Part shown: in pieces, positions 42,544-51,904 of the stretch
How the letters are laid out: every line of letters begins with the position of its first letter
Numbering within the stretch: position 1 is the stretch's first letter
From: an uncultured Porphyromonadaceae bacterium
GTDB lineage: Bacteria; Bacteroidota; Bacteroidia; Bacteroidales; Muribaculaceae
Length of the DNA: 64,000 nucleotides
Assembly (NCBI GenBank): GCA_937892215.1
Contig: CALAVE010000092.1
Location: 15,952-79,951, forward strand
Reading direction: 5' to 3'
Position numbers and translations under genes: made by a program
Notes under the pieces: generated by a model
What the model was told of the DNA's origin: nothing
What the model saw: only the letters and a program-made list of their open reading frames with translations
Database searches by the model: none

Positions 42544-45500
42544 TTATTTAATAATGACTTTCTTTCCGTTTATGATGTAGATACCGGGAGACGGTGTGCC
42601 CTTGATTTCACGGCCCTGCAGGTCGATGCAACGATTGTCGGCCTTCTGTGCGGGTGCGGTGATATCTTCAATCGCGGTGATTGTCTCGCTCACGATAGGT
42701 ACAAACTCTCGCTGGTCGGGAATCGTTTCCTCAGGCAGATAGGCGTGGCCCGAACCGGTTACACCTTCGTTCCAACGTACCATTCCGGCCAAACCGTTAC
42801 CGTTACTCCCCAGCAGATAAGCGCCATCAGCAGTGTCGTGGTCACTAATCTTGAGCAGGTTCTTTTCTGTCTCCTCTTGAACCTTGCGAGCGGGAGACGG
42901 TTGGTTTTGCTTCTCGGCCTTCTCCAGAGTGAAGGTGCCGTCACGGTTAACTCCGTGGAGCAGGTAAGGCACGCCACCCTTAATGCTTTCCACTTGCTCA
43001 AGTACGAGGTAGCTCTCATCGACGTCGTCGCTCAGCACCACATCGGTCACGATAAACGCCTCAAGTTTGTTCTCTTCCTCTTCGGGCAGAGTCACGTCGA
43101 AGTCGCTGATGAGTGTGGTCCAGTGGGTCTCGTCGATATTGATTTCATACTCGTCGATATGACTGAATCGGTAAATCTGAGGCAATGTGCCGGTAGTATC
43201 ATTCTCCTGGTAACAGTTGAATGTTGGCATCGAGACATTGTACGAAGATGAAGAGCTGCCCATGCCGCTACTGCTTCCGCTACTGCTACTACTGCTGCCT
43301 GCGGAACGTTTCACGTGATTGGCTCCGTTGCCTTCGCCTGTTTCGCTGCCTTCACCGGATTCATCGCCTTCGCCTGTCTCTCCAGTATCTTCGGTCTTGC
43401 CTAAAGATGAAAGCAGGTTCATCAGGCCGTCCAATGCGTTGCCCATCATGATGGTGTTCTTCTTCTCCGGAACGTTGAATTTGAGCGTCGCTCCTTCTTC
43501 AGCGATGCTGATAGCCACCTGGCAACTGTCGCCCACGGCAGCCTTGGTGCCAATCTTCAGACCTGCGTTGCCGCCTCCGAGCAGACTGCTCAGCAGGCCC
43601 GCAATGTCGTAGTCAGAGCCATCTTCACCACCTTCGGTAGTCTCGCCTTCACCGGAACCTTCACCGCCGGTTGAGCCGCTTCCTGATTCAGGCTCTGTCT
43701 CTCCGCCGGTCTCCGCTTTTTCTTCCTCAGGGTCCGAAGCGTAGAGGTAGAGTTTCTCGCCGTCGCTGTTTTCGCCCACGTTCAGATACCAGATGTCGCT
43801 GTTCTCAGTGTCACGTTCCAGGGTAATCTCCATAACACCGCTTGGCACACCGCTGATTGTATCATTTGAAATGGTAACATCCTTCGCGGCTTTGCCACCG
43901 CCCATCGCGGAATCGTCGGTGCCCATTGCCTTATATTTCACCTCGCCATCAGTGGTCGAGGCACCAACTATTACAAGTCTGTCACCGTCGTGAAGGTCAC
44001 TGATGTTCTTGGCCAGGACATAACTTCCTGCGTTTTTGCCCATAGGCTCCACGTCGCGAGTTATTACGTTCAGCTTAAACTTACGCTTCATAGTGTAAGA
44101 TTTCTCTTCGTTATCTTCGGTGGCGGGGTCATCCTCCTGGAGGGTAACTTTTATATTCACCGTGACTTTGGCTGTGCCTTCCTTAAGTGCGGTGAATACG
44201 CTGTCGGTGCCCTCTTCGTTCTTAACCCACTTGGCCACTTCCTCGTCGCTCGACGAAACTTTGGCCGGCGACACTATGCCCTCCGGCGTTTGGGTGAGGA
44301 TGTAGAGGTCTTCGAGAGCCTTGGTGGAGTTTACAAACATATTCATATCCATCGTGAGAAGGAGCTTGTTTATCGAGTTGAGGTAATTTGTCTCAAGCAC
44401 CTTTACCGATTTCTTGGGCTCTTCCTCTTCTGTCGCTTCTCCTTCTCCGCTTTCTCCACCTTCTCCTTCTCCTTCTCCGGCACTGCTTGTACTACTACCT
44501 GTGCCTATGCCGCCTAACAGGCTTGCAAGTCCGTTGCTGTCCTCAGAATACACAAGCGGACCATAGAGTATCACATCGTCGCCCACGGCAAGGTCTTTGT
44601 CTTTAAGGTCGCCAAACTCTATGCCGCTGTTGTTGTGGCCGCCGCGAATAGCGAATCCGTGGCCTTTTGTGACCTTTATGTGGCTCTCTTCCGTTGCGTC
44701 ATCGCTCACATAGTAGGTGGTCTGGTTGCTATCTGTCATGCCTGGCAATTCTATGCCAAGTTCATCCAGGTCGAAGTCCAAATCCAGGTCCACATCACCC
44801 AGGATATCGTCAAGGCCGAAGTCACCGAGTATGCCCAGCAGGCCGGAGTTCACCTTCGAGACTTTACCGTGGATGTAGTAGCACACGTCGCTGCTTGGCG
44901 GATTCTCGCCCATTGCAAGCTCCATCGCCTCGGCAACCGTGAGCGGCTCATTGGCGTTCAGCCCCCTTTGGTTGCTGTCCTCCACGCGTACAGTGCACGT
45001 TGCTTGTGCGTCATCGTATTTCCCGTCTTCTGTGCCGGGGAAATAGGCGGTGATTGTGGCACTTCCGGCTTTTTTATATTGAGCCGTAACACTCTTTACT
45101 CCGTCAATGGTGGTGATCTCAGCCACATCAGGGTCGCTGCTGGTGAATGTTATGAGATCTGATATGTCCTCAGGGCAATCATGGTTAATCTCAAGGTTGA
45201 ACCAGTAGTTGTAGTCGGTCAACGATGAACCGTTGGCATCCACCTGATAGTCCTTGTAGGGGAATGTGAGCGAAATGTCTTGGGCTGTGGTCTCAACCTT
45301 CTTGAAGAAGGCGATTTCCGTACCGCTTATATCGCTGCTCACGTTGCCGTCATCTTCAGCCGCCAGAGCCCAGCTGCTCGACATGAAACTTGCCTTCACG
45401 CCCACATAGTAACTGGTGTCGTTCAGTACGATGTGCAGGAAGTCTTTGTCCATGTCGAATGCGTGATTGGCATTATCGCCCACGCGCAGGCCGTTTTTGG

Positions 45501-45861
45501 CATCGGCATAGAGCAACTGCGTGGCGTCGTCCGGTTTCGAGAACGAGATTAAGCCTTCAGCCACGGTTACCGTCCACTGAATTGCATCGGTGACGACAGA
45601 GTCGGTGATACGCGTCTTCTCGTCGTTGAAAGTCACAGATGTGGCTTTCGGTGCTTTCTTTGTGCCGTTGTCATTTGATATGGCAATGGCGTTGGCCAGG
45701 TCGGCAATCACCACGCGGTCACCTGTCTGAAGATCGGCGAACGTGGTATTTTTCCATTTTGTATAGACTGTATCTTGTGCTTCTTGTGCTGCTGCGCAAA
45801 GAACTCCCACTGGCATCACCAGTACAAGTATTAGTGCTTTGAATAGATTATTGAATCCCAT
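42544..45861 (-). CDS. Giant low-complexity secreted protein inside the RND efflux operon
   Basis: An 1105-residue exported protein. The signal peptide is about residues 1-26 (LFKALILVLVMPVGVLCAAA). A domain starting FADLQTGDRVVIADLANAIA recurs in variant form at about residue 610 (SYVLAKNISDLHDGDRLVIV). An Ig-like part (ITFTSSDPDVAEITTIDGVK) and an OB-fold-like part (DVCYYIHGKVSKVNSGLLGI) lie between. Gly/Glu/Ser tracts separate modules (GEGEGEGGESGEGEATEEEE and SGSGSTGGEGSGEGETTEGG), with a poly-Ser tract near residue 870. The C-terminus RCIDLQGREIKGTPSPGIYI is a Por-like sorting tail. It starts 32 bases after the pump and stops 62 before the channel, so it belongs to the operon. No function is recognised. 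Confidence 0.75.
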   Translation of the reverse strand: MGFNNLFKALILVLVMPVGVLCAAAQEAQDTVYTKWKNTTFADLQTGDRVVIADLANAIAISNDNGTKKAPKATSVTFNDEKTRITDSVVTDAIQWTVTVAEGLISFSKPDDATQLLYADAKNGLRVGDNANHAFDMDKDFLHIVLNDTSYYVGVKASFMSSSWALAAEDDGNVSSDISGTEIAFFKKVETTAQDISLTFPYKDYQVDANGSSLTDYNYWFNLEINHDCPEDISDLITFTSSDPDVAEITTIDGVKSVTAQYKKAGSATITAYFPGTEDGKYDDAQATCTVRVEDSNQRGLNANEPLTVAEAMELAMGENPPSSDVCYYIHGKVSKVNSGLLGILGDFGLDDILGDVDLDLDFDLDELGIELPGMTDSNQTTYYVSDDATEESHIKVTKGHGFAIRGGHNNSGIEFGDLKDKDLAVGDDVILYGPLVYSEDSNGLASLLGGIGTGSSTSSAGEGEGEGGESGEGEATEEEEPKKSVKVLETNYLNSINKLLLTMDMNMFVNSTKALEDLYILTQTPEGIVSPAKVSSSDEEVAKWVKNEEGTDSVFTALKEGTAKVTVNIKVTLQEDDPATEDNEEKSYTMKRKFKLNVITRDVEPMGKNAGSYVLAKNISDLHDGDRLVIVGASTTDGEVKYKAMGTDDSAMGGGKAAKDVTISNDTISGVPSGVMEITLERDTENSDIWYLNVGENSDGEKLYLYASDPEEEKAETGGETEPESGSGSTGGEGSGEGETTEGGEDGSDYDIAGLLSSLLGGGNAGLKIGTKAAVGDSCQVAISIAEEGATLKFNVPEKKNTIMMGNALDGLMNLLSSLGKTEDTGETGEGDESGEGSETGEGNGANHVKRSAGSSSSSSGSSSGMGSSSSSYNVSMPTFNCYQENDTTGTLPQIYRFSHIDEYEINIDETHWTTLISDFDVTLPEEEENKLEAFIVTDVVLSDDVDESYLVLEQVESIKGGVPYLLHGVNRDGTFTLEKAEKQNQPSPARKVQEETEKNLLKISDHDTADGAYLLGSNGNGLAGMVRWNEGVTGSGHAYLPEETIPDQREFVPIVSETITAIEDITAPAQKADNRCIDLQGREIKGTPSPGIYIINGKKVIIK

Positions 45862-45893
45862 TTTATTTGCGCTTTTTTTGAATTGATTTATTT

Positions 45894-48800
45894 TTAGGGT
45901 TTATTGTTGGGAACGGCCTCCGCGGCAACTTCTGCCACTACTTTCTCTTCGGGGGCTCCGCCCTGGAACTTCTCGTGCAGTTTCTGGAACACGATGAAGA
46001 AGGCGGGAACCACAAAGAGCAGTGCTATTGTTCCCACGGCCATACCTGCGGTTACGCCCAACGCAAGCACTCGGTTTCCGTTGGCTCCCGCTCCTCCGGC
46101 TATGATAAGCGGTATCATACCGGCAATCATCGTCACCACGGTCATCAGGATAGGACGCAGACGCTCCTCGCAGGCGGCGAATGCCGCGTCATGGATGGTC
46201 ATGCCCTGAGCACGGCGCTCCGACGCGAACTCCGTGATAAGGATTGCCGTCTTGGCCAGTAGGCCTATCAGCATAATCACACCCGTCTGCAGGTAGATGT
46301 TGTTCTCCATGCCCGGCAGGTGCAGGAGCGATACCAGCCAGATGGCTCCGAACGAGCCCATCAGTCCGAATGGCACGCTCAGCAGCACGGCCCACGGTGT
46401 GAACCACGAGTTGTAGAGCGATGCCAGGATGAGGTAGATGAGGATTACGCATATCACGTAGATAAGGGCAGTGGCATTCGACCCCATTGTCTCTTCCACC
46501 TCGCGCGACATACCTCCGTATTCATAGCCGTAGCCGTTAGGCATAGTCTCCTTGAACACTTCGGCGATGGCTTTGTGCGCGTCGCCCTCTGAATATCCGC
46601 TGGCGGTCATCACACCGCAAGTGATGCTCTGGAACAGGTTGAAGTGCTCCACCGATGCCGACCCCAGTATCTCATGCAACGTTACGAACTCAGAGATTGG
46701 AGCCATCTTGCCGCCATTAACGCGGACAAAGATGTTGGTCAGCGCCATCGGGTCAAGTCTATACTCCGGAGCTGCGTTAGCCATGATTCGGTACACCTTA
46801 CCGAACTGGTTAAAGTTGCCCACGTATGAACCGCCGCAGTACGAGCCCAGTGTGTTGAGCACGGTGGCCGGCGTCACACCCGCGCGGTCGCAGCGCACAG
46901 GATCAATCTCTATCTGGAATTTCGGGAAACGCTCTGAGTACGAACTCATGGCCATCATAATCTCAGGACGCTCGTTCAGTTTCGCTATGAATTTGTTCGC
47001 GGCGTCGTTGAATTCCGACATCGGGCGGTCTTGCATATCCTGAAGAACAAGGTTCACGCTGCTGTTAGAACCGTAGCCTGGCACTTGAGGCATCTGGAAG
47101 GGGATAACCAGCGCGTTCTTGATGTCTTTGCAGTCCATGGCGAAGCGCCCATACACGAGCATGATGTTGTGATTCATGCCGGGACGGTCATCCCAGTTCT
47201 TCAGACGGATAATGAGTGTGGCGTAGCAACTGTTTGCGCTGTTGGCCATCATACCATAGCCACTCACCACAGCGTAACTTTCCAGCTCGGGTATCTTCTT
47301 CACCTTCTCTTCCACCTTATTCACTATCTCCTGGGTCTCATGCAGGGTGCTTCCTTCTGGAGCGCGAACCTCGGCGAAGAACACTCCTTGGTCCTCCTGG
47401 GGAACCAGGCCCGAAGGCAACGAACGCATGAAGAATACCAGCAACCCCGCCGTGATGGCAAGCAATATGGCCGAAATCACGGGGCGCTTGATATAGCCCG
47501 ATACGCTCTTCTTGTATTTCTTGAGTATGGCGTTGTAACTCACGGTGTAGGCCTGAGTCACATAGTAGTTCAGGTTTTTCTTCTCCTTGTTGTCCTTTGA
47601 GTAACGCATCATGATGGCGCACAATGCCGGACACAATGTCAGTGCCGACACGCACGACAGTCCCACCGACGAGGCCAGTGTCACACCGAACTGGGTGAAG
47701 AACGAACCCGATGTGCCGGGCATGAACGCCACGGGGATAAACACCGCCATGAACACCAGCGTACACGAAATCACGGCCACCGACACATCGCTCATCGCTT
47801 GGCGAGTTGCCTCCCGGGCGTCGGTTATGCCGCTTTCCATCTTGGCCATTACGGCCTCCACCACCACAATGGCATCGTCCACCACCGTTCCTATGGCAAG
47901 CACCAGCGCGAACAGCGTCAGGATGTTCAGCGAGAATCCGGCCACCGATACCACGGCAAACGTGCCAAGCAGTGAAACTATTATCGATATCGATGGGATT
48001 ACTGTGGCCTTGAAGTTCTGCAGGAAGAAGTAAACCACCAGAATCACCAGGATGATGGCTATCACCAGGGTTTCCACCACATTGTGGATTGCCGCGAACA
48101 GGAAGTCGTCACTGGTCTGCAGTATCTCAAATTCCAGGCCGGCCGGCATCGTTGGTGTTATCTCTTCATAGAGTTTGTTGATGCGGGCATTCACCTCAGT
48201 AGCGTTGGCTCCCGGTGCCTGGAATACCATGTAGAGGGTACCTGGCTTACCGTCGATGTTCGACGTGTAGTTGTAACTCACGGCTCCTATCTCCACGTCG
48301 GCCACGTCGCTCAGGTGAAGCAGGTGGCCTGTGTCGCTTGTGCGAAGCACTATTTCGTTGAATTCCTCCACTGTCTTCAGTGTGCCCTTGTACTCCATCG
48401 AGTACTGGTAAGCGTTCTCCGACTGCTCGCCCAGCGAACCGGTAGCCGCCACGAAACTCTGTCCGCCTATGGCGGCGAACACGTCGTTCGGCATCAGACC
48501 ATATTGGGCCATCACATCAGGCTTCAGCCAGATGCGCAGCGCGTAGGTGTTACCCAGCGACATCACGTCGCCCACTCCCGTTATGCGCATCAGGCGGGGA
48601 CGAATGTTAATGTCTATGTAATTGGCTATGAAGTCTGAGTCATACTTCCCGTCCACGCTCTTCAGCGCGCCGATGTGAAGTATGTTGTTCTGCTGTTTCA
48701 TCACCTGAACGCCCACCTTGGTTACTTCGGCGGGAAGCAAGGCCGATGCGCGGCTAACGCGGTTCTGCACGTTCACAGCGGCGATGTCGGGGTCGGTACC

Positions 48801-49091
48801 CTGTGCGAAATACACTTGAATCGACACCTCACCCGTAGCCGAAGCGTTACTCGTGATGTAGGTCATACCAGGAACTCCGTTGATGTTCTCTTCAAGGGGT
48901 TGCACCACCGATTTCATGATGGTGTTGGCATCGGCTCCGGTGTACGTCGTCGAAACGCGCACCGTTGGCGGTGCTATGTTAGGATATTGCTCTATGGGCA
49001 ACGAGCCTATGCAGATGATGCCCACAAGTGTGATGACTATCGATATGGCGCAAGCCATCACATATCGGTTGATGAATATATTATTCTTCAT
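45894..49091 (-). CDS. RND multidrug efflux pump, AcrB/HAE1 family
   Basis: A 1065-residue proton-driven inner-membrane pump with 12 membrane helices and two large periplasmic loops. Recognisable parts are IGSLPIEQYPNIAPPTVRVS, the loop LYEEITPTMPAGLEF, the proton-relay helix LALVLAIGTVVDDAIVVVEA (Asp pair) and the second-half LVSLLHLPGMENNIYLQTGV. It starts 6 bases after the AcrA-like gene. The sequence fits the hydrophobe/amphiphile efflux branch. Substrates cannot be predicted. Confidence 0.95.
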   Translation of the reverse strand: MKNNIFINRYVMACAISIVITLVGIICIGSLPIEQYPNIAPPTVRVSTTYTGADANTIMKSVVQPLEENINGVPGMTYITSNASATGEVSIQVYFAQGTDPDIAAVNVQNRVSRASALLPAEVTKVGVQVMKQQNNILHIGALKSVDGKYDSDFIANYIDINIRPRLMRITGVGDVMSLGNTYALRIWLKPDVMAQYGLMPNDVFAAIGGQSFVAATGSLGEQSENAYQYSMEYKGTLKTVEEFNEIVLRTSDTGHLLHLSDVADVEIGAVSYNYTSNIDGKPGTLYMVFQAPGANATEVNARINKLYEEITPTMPAGLEFEILQTSDDFLFAAIHNVVETLVIAIILVILVVYFFLQNFKATVIPSISIIVSLLGTFAVVSVAGFSLNILTLFALVLAIGTVVDDAIVVVEAVMAKMESGITDAREATRQAMSDVSVAVISCTLVFMAVFIPVAFMPGTSGSFFTQFGVTLASSVGLSCVSALTLCPALCAIMMRYSKDNKEKKNLNYYVTQAYTVSYNAILKKYKKSVSGYIKRPVISAILLAITAGLLVFFMRSLPSGLVPQEDQGVFFAEVRAPEGSTLHETQEIVNKVEEKVKKIPELESYAVVSGYGMMANSANSCYATLIIRLKNWDDRPGMNHNIMLVYGRFAMDCKDIKNALVIPFQMPQVPGYGSNSSVNLVLQDMQDRPMSEFNDAANKFIAKLNERPEIMMAMSSYSERFPKFQIEIDPVRCDRAGVTPATVLNTLGSYCGGSYVGNFNQFGKVYRIMANAAPEYRLDPMALTNIFVRVNGGKMAPISEFVTLHEILGSASVEHFNLFQSITCGVMTASGYSEGDAHKAIAEVFKETMPNGYGYEYGGMSREVEETMGSNATALIYVICVILIYLILASLYNSWFTPWAVLLSVPFGLMGSFGAIWLVSLLHLPGMENNIYLQTGVIMLIGLLAKTAILITEFASERRAQGMTIHDAAFAACEERLRPILMTVVTMIAGMIPLIIAGGAGANGNRVLALGVTAGMAVGTIALLFVVPAFFIVFQKLHEKFQGGAPEEKVVAEVAAEAVPNNKP

Positions 49092-49097
49092 AACTCC

Positions 49098-50264
49098 TTA
49101 TTTCTTTGCAGCCTCTGCTGGAAACAGTACGCGTTGGCCCTCTTGCAGATTGTTGGCCCCTACGGTTACTATGCGGTCGCCCACTTTCAGACCCTCGAGC
49201 ACAATCAGGTCTTTACCGTTGCCAGGGTCGCTGGTCTTTATGTTTATGGCGGTTACTGTGCTGTCGGCCTGTACTTTATACACCTGAGACTTGTCCTGCA
49301 GGCGAACTACCGAACCCTGAGGTATAATCATCACTTTCTTCATGTTTATGGGCAACACCACCGTTCCCTGAATACCCGAATAGAGAAGTCCGTCGGGGTT
49401 GGGGAATGTGGCTATGCACGACAGTGAACCGGTCACTGCGTCCACCATACCGGTAAGGCTGGTCACGCGACCCTTGTGGGGATATTCTGTCCCGTTCTTC
49501 ATCACAAATGTCACGTCGGGCAGCTCCGTCAGGTACTCACTCTTGTCACTCTTGGTCTCGTTCATCGACACTCCTTCTTCCAGAATCGATTCAGATACTG
49601 AGAACAGTGCCTCCATCTTCTGGTTACCGCTCACCACCGTCAACTGTGTCATCGGGCTAACCTGGTCTCCGGCAGTCACCGGAATCGCACCCACCACTCC
49701 GGCCACCGGCGACGTGATGGTGCAGAATCCCAAGTTCACACGGGCACGGCTCACGGCCGCCTGAGCCTGACTCACCGACGCCTTCGCCTGCTCCACCGAT
49801 GCTTGCGCTTGGCGGTATGTGTTATGCGAATTTTCAAGGGTGTAGTTACTTACGATTTTTTTGTCGTAGAGGTTCTTGTTACTCTCATACTCCAGCTTGG
49901 CACTGTTGGCCTGCGCCTGTGCGGCCTGCAGGTTGGCTTGTGCGGCCTGCAGGTTGGCCTGAGCCGACTGCAACTCATGCTGAGCGTTACGCGAGTCGAT
50001 GATGAAGAGCGTTTGACCCTTGGCCACTTGCTGACCCTCGGTCACCATAATCTTCATCAGCTGACCGCTCACTTGCGGCATGATGTTCACATCACTCTGG
50101 CCGCGCATCTTTGCACTGAACTTAATCGGAATCTCAATGTCCGATTGCTTCACAGTCATTGTCTCAAACGACGAATCCGTTTCCTTGGGCATATCAACCT
50201 TACACCCCGACAATCCTACGATTATCGCGCCAAGAACCACGGCAAATGTCAGTAAGTTTTTCAT
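49098..50264 (-). CDS. RND membrane fusion protein (AcrA family lipoprotein)
   Basis: A 388-residue periplasmic adaptor. The lipobox is GLSGC (about residues 17-21). The lipoyl halves are VSGQLMKIMVTEGQQVAKGQ and TITSPVAGVVGAIPVTAGDQ. The helical hairpin contains the Ala-rich repeat SAQANLQAAQANLQAAQAQA (about residues 98-120). It is first in the RND operon and lies behind an ideal promoter at 50404-50435. No local repressor gene is adjacent. Confidence 0.93.
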   Translation of the reverse strand: MKNLLTFAVVLGAIIVGLSGCKVDMPKETDSSFETMTVKQSDIEIPIKFSAKMRGQSDVNIMPQVSGQLMKIMVTEGQQVAKGQTLFIIDSRNAQHELQSAQANLQAAQANLQAAQAQANSAKLEYESNKNLYDKKIVSNYTLENSHNTYRQAQASVEQAKASVSQAQAAVSRARVNLGFCTITSPVAGVVGAIPVTAGDQVSPMTQLTVVSGNQKMEALFSVSESILEEGVSMNETKSDKSEYLTELPDVTFVMKNGTEYPHKGRVTSLTGMVDAVTGSLSCIATFPNPDGLLYSGIQGTVVLPINMKKVMIIPQGSVVRLQDKSQVYKVQADSTVTAINIKTSDPGNGKDLIVLEGLKVGDRIVTVGANNLQEGQRVLFPAEAAKK

Positions 50265-50403
50265 TTTTTCCTTGTGTTATATGTTTTTAAATTATTAATT
50301 CCCTTTAGTATTATATTAAACTTCAATGCCTTACGCTCTGGACACGTCTTGTGCTGCACCTTGAATGCAAGTGAAACCAAGAAGTTAATACAAAAAATTC
50401 AAA

Positions 50404-50435
50404 CAAAGTTACAACATAAATCTGGCCAAACCAAA
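50404..50435 (-). promoter_or_regulatory. Promoter of the first RND efflux operon
   Basis: On the minus strand TTTG (complement 50432-50435), 20 bases, then TAACTTTG (complement 50404-50411). It would start RNA near 50397, leaving a leader of about 130 bases before the AcrA-like ATG at 50264. Between 50265 and 50633 I see nothing else except the terminator at 50524-50551. Confidence 0.8.
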
Positions 50436-50523
50436 ATTTTACCACATTTTCGCCAAAATTGTCCAATTTATGAATCAAGACAGCAGCATCGCAGTTGACG
50501 CAAATATCCCTTATCCCCCCCAA

Positions 50524-50551
50524 AAAAAGTCCGGCATCCGCTGGACTTTTT
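50524..50551. terminator. Terminator between fcl and the RND operon
   Basis: AAAAAGTCC and GGACTTTTT form a perfect 9-bp stem around a 10-base loop, with A- and T-runs on both sides, so it can act in both directions. It ends the gmd-fcl transcript. Confidence 0.8.
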
Positions 50552-50633
50552 ACAATGTCTTCCCTAATACGGAGCAATAACAGTTTTGCTGGATATCGTT
50601 TTTTCAATTCAGCCAAATAGAGCTGCCCACCCC

Positions 50634-51707
50634 TTACTGATTCCCCAAATACCACCGGTACAGGGCCGGAACGCCATCCTCTATTTCCATGCGGTGATGC
50701 CAGCCCAGAGAGTGAAGTTTGCCTGGGTCGGTGAGTTTGCGCATCGTTCCGTCGGGCTTGCTGCTGTCCCACCTGATTTCTCCCCGGTAGCCCACAGTTC
50801 CCTTCACCATCTCTGCTAAAGCGCGGATTGTGATTTCCTTGCCGGTGCCTATGTTGATGTGGCAGTTGCGCACCTCCGGACTCGTGCCTCTCAGGTCGCT
50901 GAAACTGATGTTCTCTATGCAATACACGCATGCGTCTGCCATGTCTTCACTCCATAAGAATTCACGTAGCGGTGTGCCCGTTCCCCATAGGGTCAGGCTG
51001 TCAGTGCCTATACCGTATTTTGCCAGTATCTCAGTGATAGCCGTTTCGCTTGCCGTGCCGTCAATGCCCTCCACAGGCCGACGGTTCAGATCTTTTCGAA
51101 GCCCGTCTGTGTCACCGCTCATCAGCATGTGGGCCAGATGCATCTTCCGTACCATGGCCGGAAGCACGTGGCTGCGCTCCAGGTGGAAGTTGTCGTTAGG
51201 ACCGTATAGGTTGGTGGGCATCACGGCTATGTAGTTGGTCCCGTACTGAAGGTTGAAACTCTCGCACATCTTCAGTCCCGCTATCTTGGCCAGGGCGTAT
51301 GGCTCGTTGGTGTATTCCAGTGGCGATGTTAGCAGCGCGTCTTCAGCAATGGGCTGAGGTGCCTCGCGAGGGTAGATGCACGTGCTGCCCAGAAACAGCA
51401 GCTTTTTCACGTCGTGCCTGAAACTTTCGCCTATCACGTTCTGCTGAATCTGCAGGTTCTTGTAGATGAAGTCGGCACGGTATTTCAGGTTGGCCATGAT
51501 GCCGCCCACGTGAGCCGCTGCAAGCACCACGTATTCGGGCTGCTCACGGTCGAAGAACTCGCGCACGGCCACGCCGTCCATCAGGTCCAGTTCTGCGTGA
51601 CTGCGCCCCACAAGGTTAGTGTAGCCCTTGTCGCTCAGTTGCTTCCATATAGCCGACCCCACAAGTCCCCTGTGACCGGCAACGTATATCTTGCTCTGCT
51701 TTTCCAT
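50634..51707 (-). CDS. fcl: GDP-L-fucose synthase
   Basis: A 357-residue SDR enzyme that converts GDP-4-keto-6-deoxymannose to GDP-L-fucose (epimerase/reductase). The Rossmann motif is KIYVAGHRGLVGSAIW at the N-terminus. The catalytic Ser-Tyr-Lys is seen in LFLGSTCIYPREAPQP and YALAKIAGLKMCESF. It follows gmd on the same strand, separated by a 182-bp palindromic element. A somewhat longer form than in E. coli (insertion around residues 195-220) is common in Bacteroidetes. Product fucose is used for capsular polysaccharides and glycoproteins. Confidence 0.94.
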   Translation of the reverse strand: MEKQSKIYVAGHRGLVGSAIWKQLSDKGYTNLVGRSHAELDLMDGVAVREFFDREQPEYVVLAAAHVGGIMANLKYRADFIYKNLQIQQNVIGESFRHDVKKLLFLGSTCIYPREAPQPIAEDALLTSPLEYTNEPYALAKIAGLKMCESFNLQYGTNYIAVMPTNLYGPNDNFHLERSHVLPAMVRKMHLAHMLMSGDTDGLRKDLNRRPVEGIDGTASETAITEILAKYGIGTDSLTLWGTGTPLREFLWSEDMADACVYCIENISFSDLRGTSPEVRNCHINIGTGKEITIRALAEMVKGTVGYRGEIRWDSSKPDGTMRKLTDPGKLHSLGWHHRMEIEDGVPALYRWYLGNQ

Positions 51708-51722
51708 AGTCGCTTTTTTCAG

Positions 51723-51904
51723 TTAAGGTGTGTTCTATAAATTAACTTGCGATGATTTTGAATTTATATCGAGCAGATACTAAGTTAAAGGTGAAGCGGC
51801 GTAGCGGGCTACGATGTAAGGCTTTAGCTTAGCAGATGCCGATAGAAAACAAAATCAGCCAAGAACACATCGTTACTTTTATTAATTTATAGAACACACC
51901 TTAA
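51723..51904. repeat. 182-bp palindromic (MITE-like) element, copy 2
   Basis: Perfect 23-bp terminal inverted repeats (51723-51745 and 51882-51904) begin and end with TTAA, which could be the target duplication. The core GTAGC-GG-GCTAC is at 51801-51812, and AGATGCCGATAGAAAAC begins 27-28 bases right of the core centre, as in copy 1 at 40930-41112. The arms differ between the copies, so they are members of one diverged family. The element sits between gmd and fcl, and its terminal TTAA supplies the gmd stop codon. No coding capacity. Confidence 0.78.

Noticed and set aside
43300..44500. Short repeated units that might suggest a CRISPR array
   Set aside because: They are irregular Gly/Glu/Ser codons in the large secreted protein, without equal-length spacers.
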